From: Cyrtodaria siliqua
Lineage: Eukaryota; Mollusca; Bivalvia; Adapedonta; Hiatellidae
Length of the DNA stretch: 64,000 bases
Reading direction: 5' to 3'
Assembly (NCBI GenBank): GCA_037043455.1
Contig: JAWPHD010000296.1
Span: forward strand, 454,192-518,191
A program made the translations under genes and the position numbers. Below are positions 19,185-33,124 of this stretch, piece by piece; position 1 is the first letter of the stretch, and each line of letters begins with the position of its first letter. Below the pieces are notes generated by a model, which made no database searches, was not told where the DNA came from, and saw only the letters and a program-made list of their open reading frames with translations.

Positions 19185-22100
19185 ACAAGGGAAATGCCTT
19201 GTCTATTTACTATGTTTGGAACAATGTGCAGGCTAAAGGAAATGCCTTGTCTATTTACTATGTTTGGAACAATGTGCAGGCTAAAGGAAATGCCTTGTCT
19301 ATTTACTATGTTTGGAACAATGTGCAGGCTAAAGGAAATGCCTTGTCTATTTACTATGTTTAGAACAGTGTGCAGGCTAAAGGAAATGCCTTGTCTATAT
19401 ACTATGTTAAGAACAATGTGCAGGCTAAAGGAAATGCCTCGTCTATATACTATGTTTAGAACAATGTGCAGGTCAAGGGGAAATGCCTTGTCTATATTAT
19501 ACTATGTTTAGAACAATGTGCAGGCTAAAGGAAATGCCTTGTCTATTTACTATGTTTAGAACAATGTGCAGGCTAAGGGAAATGCCTTGTCTATATACTA
19601 TGTTTAGAACAATGTGCAGGCTAAAGGAAATGCCTTGTCTATATCCTATGGTTAGAAACATGTGCAGGCTAAAGGAAATGCCTTGTCTATTTACTATGTT
19701 TAGAACAATGTGAAGGCTAAAGGAAATGCCTTGTCTATATACTATGTTTAGAACAATGTGCAGGCTAAGGGAAATGCCTTGTCTATATACTATGTTTAGA
19801 ACAATGTGAAGGCTAAAGGAAATGCCTTGTCTATTTACTATATTTAGAACAATGAGAAGGCTAAAGGAAATGCCTTGTCTATTCACTATGTTTTTAACAA
19901 TGTGAAGGCTAAGGGAAATGCCTTGTCTATATACTATGTTTAGAACAATGTGCAGGCTAAGGGAAATGCCTTGTCTAGATACTATTTTTAGAACAATGTG
20001 AAGGATAAAGGAAATGCCTTGTCTATATACTATGTTTAGAACAATGTGCAGGCTAAGGGGAAATGCCTTGTCTATTTACTATGTTTAGAACAATGTGCAG
20101 GCTAAAGGAAATGCCTAGTCTATATACTATGTTTAGAACAATGTGCAGGCTAAAGGAAATGCCTTGTCTATATACTATGTTTAAAACAACGTGCAGGCTA
20201 AAGGAATTGCCTTGTCTATATATACTATGTATAGAACGACGTGCAGGCTAAAGGAAATGCCTTGTCTGTGTACTATGTTTAGAACAATGTGCAGGCTAAA
20301 GGAAATGCCTTGTCTGTGTACTATGTTTAGAACAATGCGCAGGCTAAAGGAAATGCCTTGTCTATATACTATGTTTAGAACAATGTGCAGGCTAAAGGAA
20401 ATGCCTTATCTATATCCCATGTTTAGAAAAATGTGCAGGCTAAAGGAAATGCCTTGTCTATATACTTTGTTTAGAACAATGTACAGGCTAAGGGCAATAT
20501 TTTGTCTATATACTATGTTTAGAACAAAGTGAAGGCTAAAGGAAATGCCTTGTCTATATTATACTATGTTTAGAACAATGTGCAGGCTAAAGGAAATGCC
20601 TTGTCTATATACTATGTTTAGAACAATGTGCAAGCTAAAGGAAATGCCTTGTCTGTGTACTATGTTTAGAACAATGTGCAGGCTAAGGGAAATGCCTTGT
20701 CTGTGTACTATGTTTAGAACAATGTGCAGGCTAAAGGAAATGCCTTGTCTGTATAATATGCTTAGAACAATGCGCAGGCTAAAGGAAATGCCTTGTCTAT
20801 ATACTATGTTTAGAACAATGTGCAGGCTAAAGGAAATGCCTTGTCTATATCCCATGTTTAGAAAAATGTGCAGGCTAAAGGAAATGCCTTGTCTATATAC
20901 TTTGTTTAGAACAATGTACAGGCTAAGGGCAATGCCTTGTCTATATACTATGTTTAGAACAAAGTGAAGGCTAAAGGAAATGCCTTGTCTATATTATACT
21001 ATGTTTAGAACAATGTGCAGGCTAAAGGAAATGCCTTGTCTATATACTATGTTTAGAACAATGTGCAAGCTAAAGGAAATGCCTTGTCTATATACTATGT
21101 TTAGAACAATGTGCAGGCTAAAGGAAATGCCTTGTCTATATCCTATGTTTAGAACAATGTGCAGGCTAAAGGAAATGCCTTGTCTATTTACTGTGTTTAG
21201 AACAATGTGCAGGCTAAAGGAAATGCCTTGTCTATATACTATTGTTTAGAACAATGTGAAGTCTAAGGGAAATGATTTATCTATATACTGTGTTTAGAAC
21301 AATGTGCAGGCTAAAGGAAATGCCTGGTCTATATACTGTGTTTAGAACAATGTGCAGGCTAAGGGAAATGTCTTGTCTATTTACTATGTTTAGAACAATG
21401 TGAAGGCTAAAGGAAATGCCTTGTCTATATACTATGTTTAGAAAAATGTGCAGGTCAAGGGAAATGCCTTGTCTATATACTATGTTTAGAACAATGTGCA
21501 GGTCAAGGGAAATGCCTTGTCTATATACTATGTTTAGAACAATGTGCAGGTCAGGGGAAATGCCTTGTCTATATACTACGTTTAGAACAATGTGCAGGCT
21601 AAAGGAAATGCCTTGTCTATATCCTATGTTTAGAAAAATGTGCAGGCTAAAGGAAATGCCTTGTCTATATACTGTGTTTAGAACAATGTGCAGGTCGAGG
21701 GAAATGCCTTGTCTATATACTTCGTTTAGAACAATGTGCAGGCTAAAGGAAATGCCTTGTCTATATCCTATGGTTAGAAAAATGTGCAGGCTAAAGGAAA
21801 TGCCTTGTCTATATACTGTGTTTAGAACAATGTGCAGGCTTAAGGGAAATGCCTTGTCTATATACTTTGTTTAGAACAATGTGCAGGCTGAAGGAAATGC
21901 CTTGTCTATATACTGTGTTTAGAACAATGTGCAGGCTAAAGGAAATGCCTTGTCTATATACTGTGTTTAGAACAATGTGCAGGCTAAGGGAAATGCCTTG
22001 TCTATATACTGTGTTTAGAACAATGTGCAGGCTAAGGGAAATGCCTTGTCTATATACTTTGTTTAGAACAATGTGCAGGCTAAGGGAAATGCCTTGTCTA

Positions 22101-22797
22101 TATACTTTGTTTAGAACAATGTGCAGGCTAAGGGAAATGCCTTGTCTATATACTGTGTTTAGAACAATGTGCAGGCTAAGTGAAATGCCTTGTCTATATA
22201 CTGTGTTTAGAACAATGTGAAGGCTAAGGGAAATGCCTTGTCTATATACTATGTTTAGAACAATGTGCTGGTCAAGGGAAATGCCTTGTCTATATACTAT
22301 GTTTAGAACAATGTGCAGGTCAAGGGAAATGCCTTGTCTATATACTACGTTTAGAACAATGTGCAGGCAAAAGGAAATGCCTTGTCTATATACTACGTTT
22401 AGAACAATGTGCAGGCTAAAGGAAATGCCTTGTCTATATACTACGTTTAGAACATAGTGCAGGCTAAAGGAAATGCCTTGTCTATATACTACGTTTAGAA
22501 CAATGTGCAGGCTAAGGGAAATGCCTTGTCTATATACTATGTTTAGAACAATGTGCAGGCTAAGGGAAATGCCTTGTCTATATACTACGTTTAGAACAAT
22601 ATGCAGGCTAAGGGAAATGCCTTGTCTATATACTATGTTTAGAACAATATGCAGGTTAAGGGAAATGCCTTGTCTATATACTATGTTTAGACCAATGTGC
22701 AGGCTAAGGGAAATGCCTTGTCTATATACTACGTTTAGAACAATATGCAGGCTAAGGGAAATGCCTTGTCTATATACTATGTTCAGAACAATGTGCA
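19185..22797. repeat. 48-bp minisatellite, about 75 copies
   Basis: Unit GGAAATGCCTTGTCTATATA + CTATGTTTAGAACAATGTGC + AGGCTAA (period 48). Because 48 is a multiple of three, long artificial frames run on both strands, repeating the 16-aa phrases MPCLYTMFRTMCRLKE (plus) and YRQGISFSLHIVLNIV (minus, up to 329 codons at 21809-22798). Variants cluster in blocks (AAGG versus AGGG; CAGGTCAAGG at 21450-21560 and 22260-22330), indicating local amplification. I do not regard it as a gene. Confidence 0.97.
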
Positions 22798-23288
22798 CAA
22801 TCGCAGGCTTTCGGTCCTGTCGTAGGTTTATGCTTTATTGCGTGGTAATTGCCATATACTTTTTTTTTATACATTTAAACAATGCCAAGCTGTGTTGATT
22901 ACATACGGAAAGTGGAGCTACCATAGTGTGAAACAATGATTTCGTTGTTGAAAATGCTAATTCTATATTACCCAGTTGGGAGTTAAATGATCTATTAATG
23001 TTTCGTCCGTCGAAGGAGAACTCTATAAGCCTTTTAACATGTCAAACATGACGACTGCAGTAATTGTTATCTTTCTAGATAATAATGCTGTTGGTAGATG
23101 TCCACTCCATTTGAAGGAACATGTGGCAATAATATTCACTTTCAATGAAACACTTCTCCTTCTGTGTGTTATCGAAACACAGTATTCCCGTGCTTACATC
23201 CTATTTTGTAACTCGTCGGTATAACTGTATAGGCTAACACATGTATACATAAACGTTGAAATATGAACGTTTCTGGCTAGACTAAAAA

Positions 23289-23370
23289 GGACAACATCTG
23301 ACAACTGAATCTCCCCACACACTTCGAAAAAAGACAGTGTGTGAGGAGATTCAGTTGTCAGATGTTTTCC
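23289..23370. repeat. Near-perfect 35-bp hairpin, miRNA-like
   Basis: Arms 23289-23323 and 23336-23370 pair with only two mismatches; the inner 31 bp have one. The loop is 12 bases. It could be a pre-miRNA-like transcript, a small foldback transposon or a fresh inverted duplication. Flanks show no host gene. Confidence 0.85.
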
Positions 23371-25903
23371 TTTGTCACGACTTTGAGCCAAAACATGTAT
23401 AACAAGTGTACACAAACGAGAAACCTGCCTTTCGTTCGAACATATATATACTGACCATAAAATGTTTAACAAGTAAATAAAAATGTCATTCCCCTTTCAT
23501 TATATTTCCCCAATTTAGGCCCCCTCAATCAAACGATTTAATGTTTTGCATTCATCAAAGGAAATGGATAGAGAAATTTAGAGTACGGACGTCACTCTGA
23601 CGTCACAGTGTTACTACACAAAATGCTACACAACAGATAGAGTCTGTCTCAGCCCGTTGGTTATTTAAACGTTAAACCCAGAAGATGTATATGATAACGT
23701 TTTAATGTGTTCTTGATTATAGTTTTATATTTTTGTTATGAAATATGCCGTTTTTAACTAAATGGGAGATAACTCTGATATTCACCTTGGATCAAAAATT
23801 GTAAGTGGAAAAAAAAATTCATCCTATGCCATGCCAATATTTTTAAATATTTCACATTGCAAAATTACATTCAAATTGTTTAAACTAGATGTGCAATGTT
23901 TTTAGTTTCAGTATACTTTACTTCTTATTGATATGTGTACTCGATAGATGAAAAATGATTACAGCGATAGCACAATACCTATGTTGAGCCTCATATGTCA
24001 CAAACCGCATTTTTCACAAATGCAAAGAATTCTTCACATGTTTTCACAGGTGTGAAAAATGCGTACGCATTCTTCACAGTAGGTTGTGAAAATTGCGGTT
24101 CATTATGATGCGTGTGGTTGCCGGGGTATAATACAACCACTGCAAATCCCGCTAGAGGCTGAGGGGTAGGAACCCCCTTCATGTTCATTTTATCATTTTT
24201 GTATCATGCTCATTCAAAGTCTTCATCATGACACCGCGTATGCAAACGTGGAAATGTGGCTCCATCGTAAATGGAGTGTTTACTATAGAATTTGCAGCAA
24301 CTCTGCAGTTCTGCAGGTTAGAAGTTTCTAGGTCCATTCTCCATATTGTGTCTTGATGTAAATGGAGGGTAAGCCTGGCATGTTCATTCCTGTTAGGCGC
24401 CATATAACTTTCATGTGTTTGTGCGCCGTAAAACCCAATCCAGTTCAACTCAATTCATTATGATGCACTTCCGTATTGTTCACACCCAGTGAAAATGATA
24501 CCAAAAGTTACAAATACCTCAGAATTGTACATCTCAAGTTTTATAAAAACATTCTAGGAGTAAAACTGACAACGAGTAATGCTGTTGTTTACGGTGAATT
24601 GGAGCCTTATCCATTATTTATCACAAGATATACTAGAATAGTTAGATATTGTTATTTATCACAATGTATACTAGAATAGTTAGATATTGGTTGAAAAACA
24701 GAAAATATTATTGTATCATCTATTATAAATCTTTATTATCTGATTGTGAAAGTGGTTTAAACAATTAACATGTCACCAGTTGTCAATCATTTATCCATTT
24801 TAACCAATCAAACCAATACTATACCTCCGACAAACAATAGCACGTGCAACAGTATAATAAGCGAAAAATCAACGAGCAATCGAACAATGAAAACAACCGA
24901 GCAAAGGAACGAACGAATGAACATAGTCTTTAAGAGGTCATAACACTTGATGCAACACTTACTGTAGAACTAGCCGCTTTTACGGAATCATTCTCCAAAC
25001 GAACGAACGAACGAACGATATCTTTAAGAGGTCATAACACTTATTGTTTTCTGTAGAAACTAGCCGCTTTTCTTCCATTCCGTGAGTTTGGAAGATGAAT
25101 TTTCCGAACCATTATACATATATAACAGCTGTGAAATATGCTTATAAGTTAAATATAAGTTTCATTATGACGCGCTTTCGGGAATTCGCATTTGCGATTT
25201 GTGAAGAATGCGTATGCAATTTTCACAAATTTGTGACGTATGAGGCTCCATATACATGATTGTTTTATCTCCGAAATAATCGTTAAAACAAAAGTCCTGG
25301 TAGAATAATTTCTGCAGAAACATAACTGCAGAAACATAAAGGAGCTTCGATAACCTACTTCCCAATGTGTAATATTTTGGAATTATATTTACAATAGAAA
25401 ATAGCTATTCCACTATATGGAAATACACTGACGGTAGTTGTCTGCCTTGCATGTTTTTTTTGTTTTTTTATCACTATCAATATCCCAAGCCATGTTGTTG
25501 GTACTGTGTCGACGGGAAATTCATGTAAATATAAGAACTTCTTTTGTCCTTTTCTGTTGGCGTTTATGCGGTGTAAATGGCAAATTCCATGAAGCGCGTT
25601 ATACGTATTGATTCTCATTTTCGGCGTTTATATTGCTTTATACACCGGTAGCAAATGGCAAATTACATAAAGCGCTGTGACAATGCAGTATGCCAAATTG
25701 CTGCAGTATGCCATATATATGGCTCACTGTAGCAGTTTTTATGGCTTACTGCCGAAGTATGGCATACTGCGTCGCAAGGTGTAACGCAGTGCTGCTTTTC
25801 CATATGGCAAAGTGCAGCAGTGCTTTGTTAATTTTGAGATTGTGGTAACAAAAGTTCCTATTAAATCATCAACATAAAACAACTTGATAAAACTATGTAT
25901 ATA
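23371..25903. repeat. Mosaic of dispersed repeats, no host gene
   Basis: 23520-23660 resembles 33430-33720 (AACGATTTAATG..GCATTCATCAAAGGAAATG). 23992-24110 and 25163-25250 belong to a family with GTCACAAACCGCATTTTTCA and inverted AATGCGTACGCA motifs, also present at 32933-32965 and 34210-34322. 24175-24455 (minus) matches 41665-41990 (plus): ATATGGCGCCTAACAGG and following. 24880-25130 repeats GAACGAACGA and TTTAAGAGGTCATAACACTT blocks, seen again at 34030-34170. 25678-25820 carries many GCAGTATGCCA/TGGCATACTGC words, found again at 26390-26450 and 28740-28800. Confidence 0.7.
24500..24690 (+). pseudogene. Non-LTR reverse transcriptase fragment
   Basis: A short piece reading HLKFYKNILGVK...NAVVYGELEPYPLFITR resembles the region just after the RT domain of jockey/CR1-like elements, where a 'VYGELG.YPL' type motif is usual. 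It is bounded by unrelated repeats. It probably belongs to the same broad family as the relic at 52636-54960. Confidence 0.55.
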
Positions 25904-26156
25904 TACTCAGTTGCAAAAGAAAAGGGACACAGAGTTTTGTTTAAATTTAATTGTATGAAGTATTTTTAGAATTAAATTGACAAATTTCAAAATGAATATG
26001 CCATGTTTGGTACCAAAGTTTTTTATCATACCATTGCCAATATCATGTTGTCATTTGTTTTCCAATAGGTCGAATCATTAAGGGACTGTCGCTTGATAAA
26101 GAGGATAGGGTGTAAAGTAAATTTTCAAAGTGTCCAGTTTCGTTTGCAACTGAGTA
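25904..26156. mobile_element. Tc1/mariner-type MITE, ~253 bp
   Basis: 27-bp terminal inverted repeats (TACTCAGTTGCAAA...GGACAC, three mismatches) begin at 25904 and end at 26156, each bordered by TA. The 5'-TACTCAGTTGCAAA-type end and TA target site are typical of Tc1/mariner. The interior has no transposase. Confidence 0.8.
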
Positions 26157-29100
26157 TATATATATATATAAATGAACGTAGTTCATAATTTCGAGTAATA
26201 AAAAATAAAAGTCAAATCTGCGAAATTTCTTCTCTAGGTGGAAATCTGAAAACTTATTCAAAACTATTTTAAATTGCAGAACTTGCAATAGTAGAATGAT
26301 TAAAAGTATTTTCTTGATAATTTTATTGTTTTGTTTAATTTATCCAATTTATTGTGTTCGTAAATGTTGTTTGTTTAATTAGATACGTACTATGCCATGT
26401 GGCGTTTTTTCTGGAGTATTTTTCCACATGGCATACTGCGGACCTACACGAGGTCTTCGAGTTCGCCTACTATTGTGCTAGCAGCTACACAATATATAAT
26501 ATATTAAATCATTTAAACTATTAAGTACAAATCGATCGAACGTGAACAAATTGCTAAAACAAAAGGCATTTATTGGAATATACGCATTATGGGTCAGTGA
26601 GGTGAAGATTGGGATGAAGGTAGTGAAATCAGATTAAATATCCGTTCAAAGGAGCTTTCAAAATTACAGTTTTAAATATTAAGACCTAAGTCTAGAAATG
26701 TATTTGTTGAATTCGGGTAAAACTGACCTTTCCTAGAATAGAATGCAGAAACGCTTGCTTTTATAACCCCACACATGAAGTTTGGGGAAAGATATACTTG
26801 AGTCACCATGTCGGGCGGTCTGTTGGTCGGTCTGTTGGTCTGTATATCTGTTGCAGCAATTTTGTTGAGCGAACTAATTCTACATTTATAAAGATATTGA
26901 CTTGAAACTTATGTATTAGAGTCAGGACTTCATGAACGTCACAACACACCTTCCAATCACCAAATTTTAATTGTATATACTAATTTGAAATAAAAATACA
27001 GTAAGATAAAATGTATCTCTTATCAAAGTTCAGTCCTATTTAATGTGTCCAAATTCTAACAGCCAAACTATAACAGAATTCAGATTGCCAACAAGTGAGC
27101 TTAGCGGACCGGGGATGCAAGCTTAAAATGTCTGAAACATAGACATGACTTTAACTCAAGACTTGCTTATAGACTCCTCGGACCGCCGAGCGGGCCTATT
27201 TTATACAGATTCTCTCGCTGCAACAGCCGTGAGAATCTGACCAGATTTATTGCCTACCACCATGATCAGCAGTCAATCTCTCGTGGCACCAAGTGCGTGG
27301 TTCAGCTTTTGATCAGACCCAAATTATAGTCATAAATAGCAGCCATATGGTTATAACTTGACACCAGATTCAGTACCAGTGGTCTTTTAATGTGTTTTGT
27401 GGATATATAGTATAAAATGATGAAGTACTGACCACAGCTTAGGCGTATACTCTCGGTAAACAATACATTATTTATTAATTATGTGATTGTATTTATATAA
27501 CTGACCAACTTAAATGCACGCACGTGTCACACAACTGCCGTGGGCCTATTTTTGATGTTACACTAACATTTCGGTCATGAATAAGCTTAGCTGATATGAA
27601 TGAATATGATGAAGCATATGTCCTGTACTTTGATAACATGTGAGATACTACAATACTCGTATAATTCAATATATGAATAAACAACAATAAAACAAATACG
27701 ACTTTAACACACTTTGTATACATGTTTATCATCAAGTGTAGATGTGTCAAAACACTTTATTTAGTATAAGCACTCTTGTGGAGCGAACTACTTCAACAGA
27801 TTTCACACTTGGTCTACACATTCACAAGTCATATTGCGGAGCAAACTACTTCAACTGTTTTAATGATATTGGTTTGAAATTTGGTATGCATGATTAACAT
27901 CATATGTGGAGCAAAATATTTCAGAAGCGTTCAGGATATTCATTTGAAACTCGGTATACGCAATCAAAGTCACGTGCAAATGAACAATGAACAAATGGCG
28001 CATTTAACGATAAGGGAAGTAACTCTTCAAGATCCTGTTAACAACCACTGATATTGAAATTGTCGCTTTCACATTGTTTTGAAACAATCAAAACTAGAGG
28101 TAACACTTGGTGGCGTTAAAGCCGGGATTTCATGATACATATTGTTTGGTATATGCCAGCAAGTGACTTGTTGGACTATGTTTGTAGCCTGAAAACGGTA
28201 CTGATTCTGCATGTATTTTCATATAAATTAACAGAACAAAACAAAACAAAAAACAATAATGCCAATTATTTGAAGGTGATTGATATTCTGCATATGTGTC
28301 CAGTCAGAATAGGTATCACTACCTTAATATGGATGCGTGGGAACACTGTGAAGTTTGGAATGAGCAGAGTCTCAATTACAAAAAACTAAAACATAAAATT
28401 ATATAGCTTCTTAAGTAAACTTAGTGGAGTGTATCCTTATGAGGTCTTAAGGTTCGTAGTGTGTAACTTCATGACGTTTTCATTATGCATTTTCACGTCA
28501 AAAAAAAAAATAAAAAAATTATACAGGACAAATCATTAAACATTTAATGAAATCTGATGTAACAAATAGTGGAGTGTAACCTTATCAAGTCTGTATCATT
28601 AGTGGAATGTAACCTTATAGGGTTTTCATAATGTCTTTTCACGTCATAGCAAACTTGAAAAGCAAATATGCAACCATGTAACTATTATCTGTTAAATAAT
28701 AAAACGGGACGCGACGCGACGGAAAAAATGTTTCCTATATAGCCACCCACTTCTGGCAATTGGCATACTGCTGCAATATAGCATACTGCGTTGTAACAAA
28801 GCGCGTTTTATAAAATATTGATCCGCCTTTTTTTCGGCGTTCATGCGGTGACAATCGCCGGTAATAAATGGTATATGCCTAACGCACTTCATGGAACCTC
28901 ATAATCGCGAAAACATACGAATCAATTCTTATATTTACAGACAATTGGAAAAAGACTGAACAAAGATTTCGCCTGAATATCCACGAGGCAATTTTGGAAA
29001 AGTAGGTCCAGTATGAGTGTATTTAAAACAATTTAAAGATGGATGCTACTCTGATCAGAATTAACTTAAGACCAACTAAAAATCATTCTGATTATCTTAG

Positions 29101-29699
29101 AAATTTTCTTTGTATCCATATCTCTTACGATTCTAGAAGAATAGCGGCAATCAGCTTTCTTATTTTAGCTGTGCTGGCCTACTTGAATTTTGCCGGAATT
29201 GAATAATTCATGAAATTTATGACAGCCTTTACTTTGGTTGCATGTTCATTAGCTTTTAGATCAATTTAAAAAAACAACAAAGGAAACACAATCTACTGGA
29301 ACCCGTGTTTCTTCTCCCAAAGCTCATTATTCCGTATTCCGATACTTCCTTTAACACTAAGGTTCAATTACTTCCCTCTGTTTTCAATGTAATTTATGTC
29401 ACTAAATAAACTGTTACATGTTTTGATCAAATACAAGACTCTCAACACGAAGATATTCAAAATCAATATTCAGCTTCAGAGATTCAGATGTTTAACGGGT
29501 CATCAGCACTGTGTGTGTTATTTAGAGACTCCCTAAGGGAGGCGAAGGATACATAGGAATCCGTGAAACTGTCATACTCTGACTAACGAATATATGCCTA
29601 TGCATGGTTCTGCAAAATGCGCCGAAGAGGTATGAACCCGGGTCATCCCGTTTCAAGTCCACATTGATATCCACCAGGCGACTCCATCCACATCCTTGA
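26157..29699. other. Non-coding DNA with degenerate repeats
   Basis: No gene recognised. 26760-26900 carries the GTCGGTCTGTTGGTCTG-type phrase common in mollusc repeats, and 27770-27990 repeats 'GAGCRAACTACTTCA..' units. 28430-28640 repeats AGTGGAGTGTAACCTTAT and TTTTCACGTCA. 28740-28900 repeats the GGCATACTGC words. Confidence 0.55.
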
Positions 29700-29715
29700 G
29701 AAATGGAATTGTTAT

Positions 29716-31190
29716 TTGGAAAGCACTTTAAATAATGACCTGCAGAAAATCCTGGATTGGTCAAAACAATGGCTTGTTAAATTTAATCCGTCAAAAACTA
29801 AAGCCATGTTATTCTCTCTTTCAAATGCCATTCAGCCCAACTTATATTTTGATGCTTCTCTGTTAAATTTTGTTGAACATCATAAACATCTTGGAGTCAC
29901 ACTCAGTCGTGATGGATCTTGGCATGAACATATATCAAATATTGTATGTTCTTCAAACAAAGTCTTAGGATCAATGAGAATGATTAAATTTAATCTAAAA
30001 CGAACAACTCTCAACCAAATATACATTTCATATTTACGGCCTATTTTAGAATATGCATCAATAGTATGGGACAATTGTACTAACTATGAAAAAGATACTT
30101 TAGAAAGAATACAATATGATGCAGAAAGAGTAGTTACTGGTCTCACACGTTCTGTTTCTATTGATAATTTACTGAACGGAATCGGGTGGGTATCACTTGC
30201 AAATCGCAGAACTATCCAAAAATTAATTTTGGTTTATAAAGAAAAACATGGCGACTTATCACTATATTTAAACGAATTATTTCCTTCTTTAGTTAATGAA
30301 ATAAATCCATATAACCTACGAAACAATAATGACTTCGTACCCCTGTCACGCCGTACAGAGATGTATTCTAGTTCGATAAAACCATCATCTTTAAAACTTT
30401 GGAACGAGTTAGACACGACAATTCGCGACTCCACAACACTTCCAATATTTAAAACCAAACTTAAGACGCTTTTCAAACCCCCCGTTGTACCTAAGGTGAC
30501 AGGTATCTAACAGTTATTCATGCACGTATTAGAAACAAGTGTAGTAATTTAAATGCAGATCTTTATAACAACCATTTACGGGATACACCTCGTTGTGTCT
30601 GTGGAAATGGTTATGAAGATGCCGAACATTTCTTTTTCAGGTATGAACTTTTTACAAATCAGCGAATTCAATTATCATCCGATAAGTACCCAAAAACTGT
30701 TATATGGCATTGAAAACTTAAACGATGAACAAAACAAAACCATTTTCTTTGAGGTTCAACAATTCATAAAACAGACGAAACGTTTTCAAAGCTAATATAA
30801 TTGATTTCTTTCCTCTACTGTCGTATTTTTGATATATGCTTTGTGAGCTTTTACGGAATGTTGGGTGGGCTCGGCGGTATGGCGGTAGGGTATGGGACAC
30901 GGGAGGCTTATCATGTGTGGAGTGGTTTTTGATGAACAATATTTTGTTTGGTATGTTGTAGTTCTCTTCTTTTCTTCTTTTCCTTTCGATTACTATTGTT
31001 AAAACATTATTTCTTTGCTTTGTTTAACTAGATATTGATATAACCATTTTGAACTCTGCCTATTTGGAAAGGACCGTAACTGATGTTGTGATAACTCGTG
31101 GTCCAATCCATTTGTAAATGTTATTTATTATTGTAATTTTTATATCACATGTATTTATGTAAATAACATCAAGCAATAAAATATTATTAA
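29716..31190 (+). pseudogene. 5'-truncated jockey/CR1-like non-LTR retrotransposon
   Basis: A 264-codon frame (29716-30510) encodes the thumb and C-terminal part of a reverse transcriptase: WLVKFNPSKTKAMLFS, HHKHLGVTLSRDGSWHEH, YLRPILEYASIVWDNC. It has no in-frame ATG start and no YADD motif, so the 5' end is truncated near 29700. From ~30510 coding continues in another frame with a CVCGNGYEDAEHFFF zinc-like motif, then shifts again to end TKRFQS at 30795. An AT-rich 3' UTR with AATAAA signals runs to ~31190. Confidence 0.85.
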
Positions 31191-31649
31191 ATAAAAGGAA
31201 TGGAATACATTTTCTCCCATTTCTAGTCATGTGAGATAGGAGTTTTACTCATGTGAGATTATAAGAATCCATCATGAGTATCCATGTGAGATAGAGAAAT
31301 CTCACCCGAGGGGTTAGAATCGCAACCAGGGACGAGGCTCTGCCGAGGTTATCGCATTTTCTCCAGTAAAAGTGTTTTTAAACGTGTTTTATTGTCGAAA
31401 TATTCGTTATAAAATCATAAACGTGTTTTAGTGTCGAACTATTCGTTATAAAATCCTGCTAATATAATCTTTTCCATCGCTTAATGGAATTAATGCGGGA
31501 CCACGCAATGGTAGCAATTACATTTTACAAACACTGTTTCCGTTTTTCTAGGAATTCGAACACTTTTGTGAAGTTTACCTCATAGCAGTTTAAATACAAA
31601 TAATATAACCTGTTGATTATAGACTCCGTTTTATACACAATGACTACCT

Positions 31650-31980
31650 GATGATTATATACTGCCATTTATATATTTGCGAGTTATTAACAATGACCAC
31701 TTATTTAATTATATACTGCGTGTTATCTACAATGATAATTATATACTGCGTGTTATACATAATATACTGCGTGTTGTACACAATGATAATTTATACTGCG
31801 TGTTATACACAATAGCAGTTATATACAGGGTGTATCCAGTGACAACCAGTTAATGATATACTGCATTTTATACACCCTGACAGTTATATACTACACTGAC
31901 ACATACATACTGCGTGTTATACACAATATATTGCGTGTTATACACAATGACAATTATATACTGCGTGTTATACCCAACTT
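31650..31980. repeat. Degenerate ~30-bp repeat TATATACTGCGTGTTATACAC
   Basis: The phrase TATACTGCGTGTTATACAC (A/T variants) recurs about nine times with ACAATGACAATTA spacers of variable length. Confidence 0.8.
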
Positions 31981-32527
31981 TCAAATTCACAAATTCTGTA
32001 GTTGACCTGATAAAACAGACTTTTGTGTCGTGTATTTGTATGCAGTATTACCGACAAATTTGCATTTAAAACACTGATGTCCCCATGCGTTAGTTAAAAA
32101 TAATAATTCCAAAGTCACCATCCGATAAAAAACAGTGTTTACATTCTACCTGTTTACGGCGGTGAACTCTTGTCTTCATTTAGCTTCGGAGAACGCAGAA
32201 AGCGGTTACGTCACGCCCGCGTGTCACGCCCGCGTGTTACGAATAGATTATGTTTCGTATAAATGTGTTCGTATTGCGCATTTGTTACTGTGACGTTCAA
32301 GGTCTTGGCAGTGTACACAATTATGTAAATTAGTCTTTTCCGGACTCGTACAATGTCTGATCAGCTGACTCACGAACAGATTCAAAAAGTAAACAGCGCG
32401 AATGACGGTGGTAGGAAACGAAGTCTAGTTTGATGAAGTGGTAGCAAATGTAGTATTTTTAACACGCGTGTCCGTTAATTATGAGCCGTTTGAACTTTGA
32501 GTAATGGTACAAACGATTCTCATATTT

Positions 32528-32531
<4 letters not shown>

Positions 32532-32572
<41 letters not shown>

Positions 32573-32608
32573 GACAGACAGAAAGAGAGAGAGAGGGAGA
32601 GAGAGAGG
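32532..32608. repeat. (GA)n microsatellite
   Basis: An uninterrupted GA tract to ~32569, then an imperfect GA/GACA tract to ~32608. Confidence 0.97.
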
Positions 32609-33124
32609 ATATTTTTCTTGGCAAAACGTTAAACTGGCTAACTTCACTCCACATTGCCTATTGCAAATGTCGAAATTAATTGAATAACAGTTCATATTCC
32701 TGAAATAATCTAAGGCGTGTTTGTTTGATTACAGTAATTGACGTTTCTTCTTACCTGCCAGCTACTGCTATCTCTTACGTGATACGTGTAATTTTCTTAA
32801 TAGATCTTACCTATAATCAGCAGTCGTACGGTATATACCAGCTGTACTTCCTCCAAATTAATGAAAATTACACATTTACAATTACATAATAAGAACAATA
32901 GAGCAATAAGAAACAATCTGCTTTGTGGAGCCTCATATGTCACAAGCCGCATTTTTCACAAATGAAAATGATACCAAAAGTTGCAAATACCTCAGAATTG
33001 GTACATCTTCGGTTAACATACATGTTTGCAAGAGTTCATGTTAATTGGATTCTTAGTGCAAGCTCGTGAGTCGGAAGTCACGGTAGTAGAACTCGTGCTG
33101 TCGTGATATACTATAAGAATCTTT

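Noticed and set aside
19185..22898. Long open frames of 120-330 codons over the 48-bp array as a repetitive protein gene
   Set aside because: Both strands are open for the same arithmetic reason, there is no start context, and indels break the plus frame every few hundred bases.
32459..32695. Small protein frames through the GA tract
   Set aside because: Translated microsatellite (RE/LS repeats).
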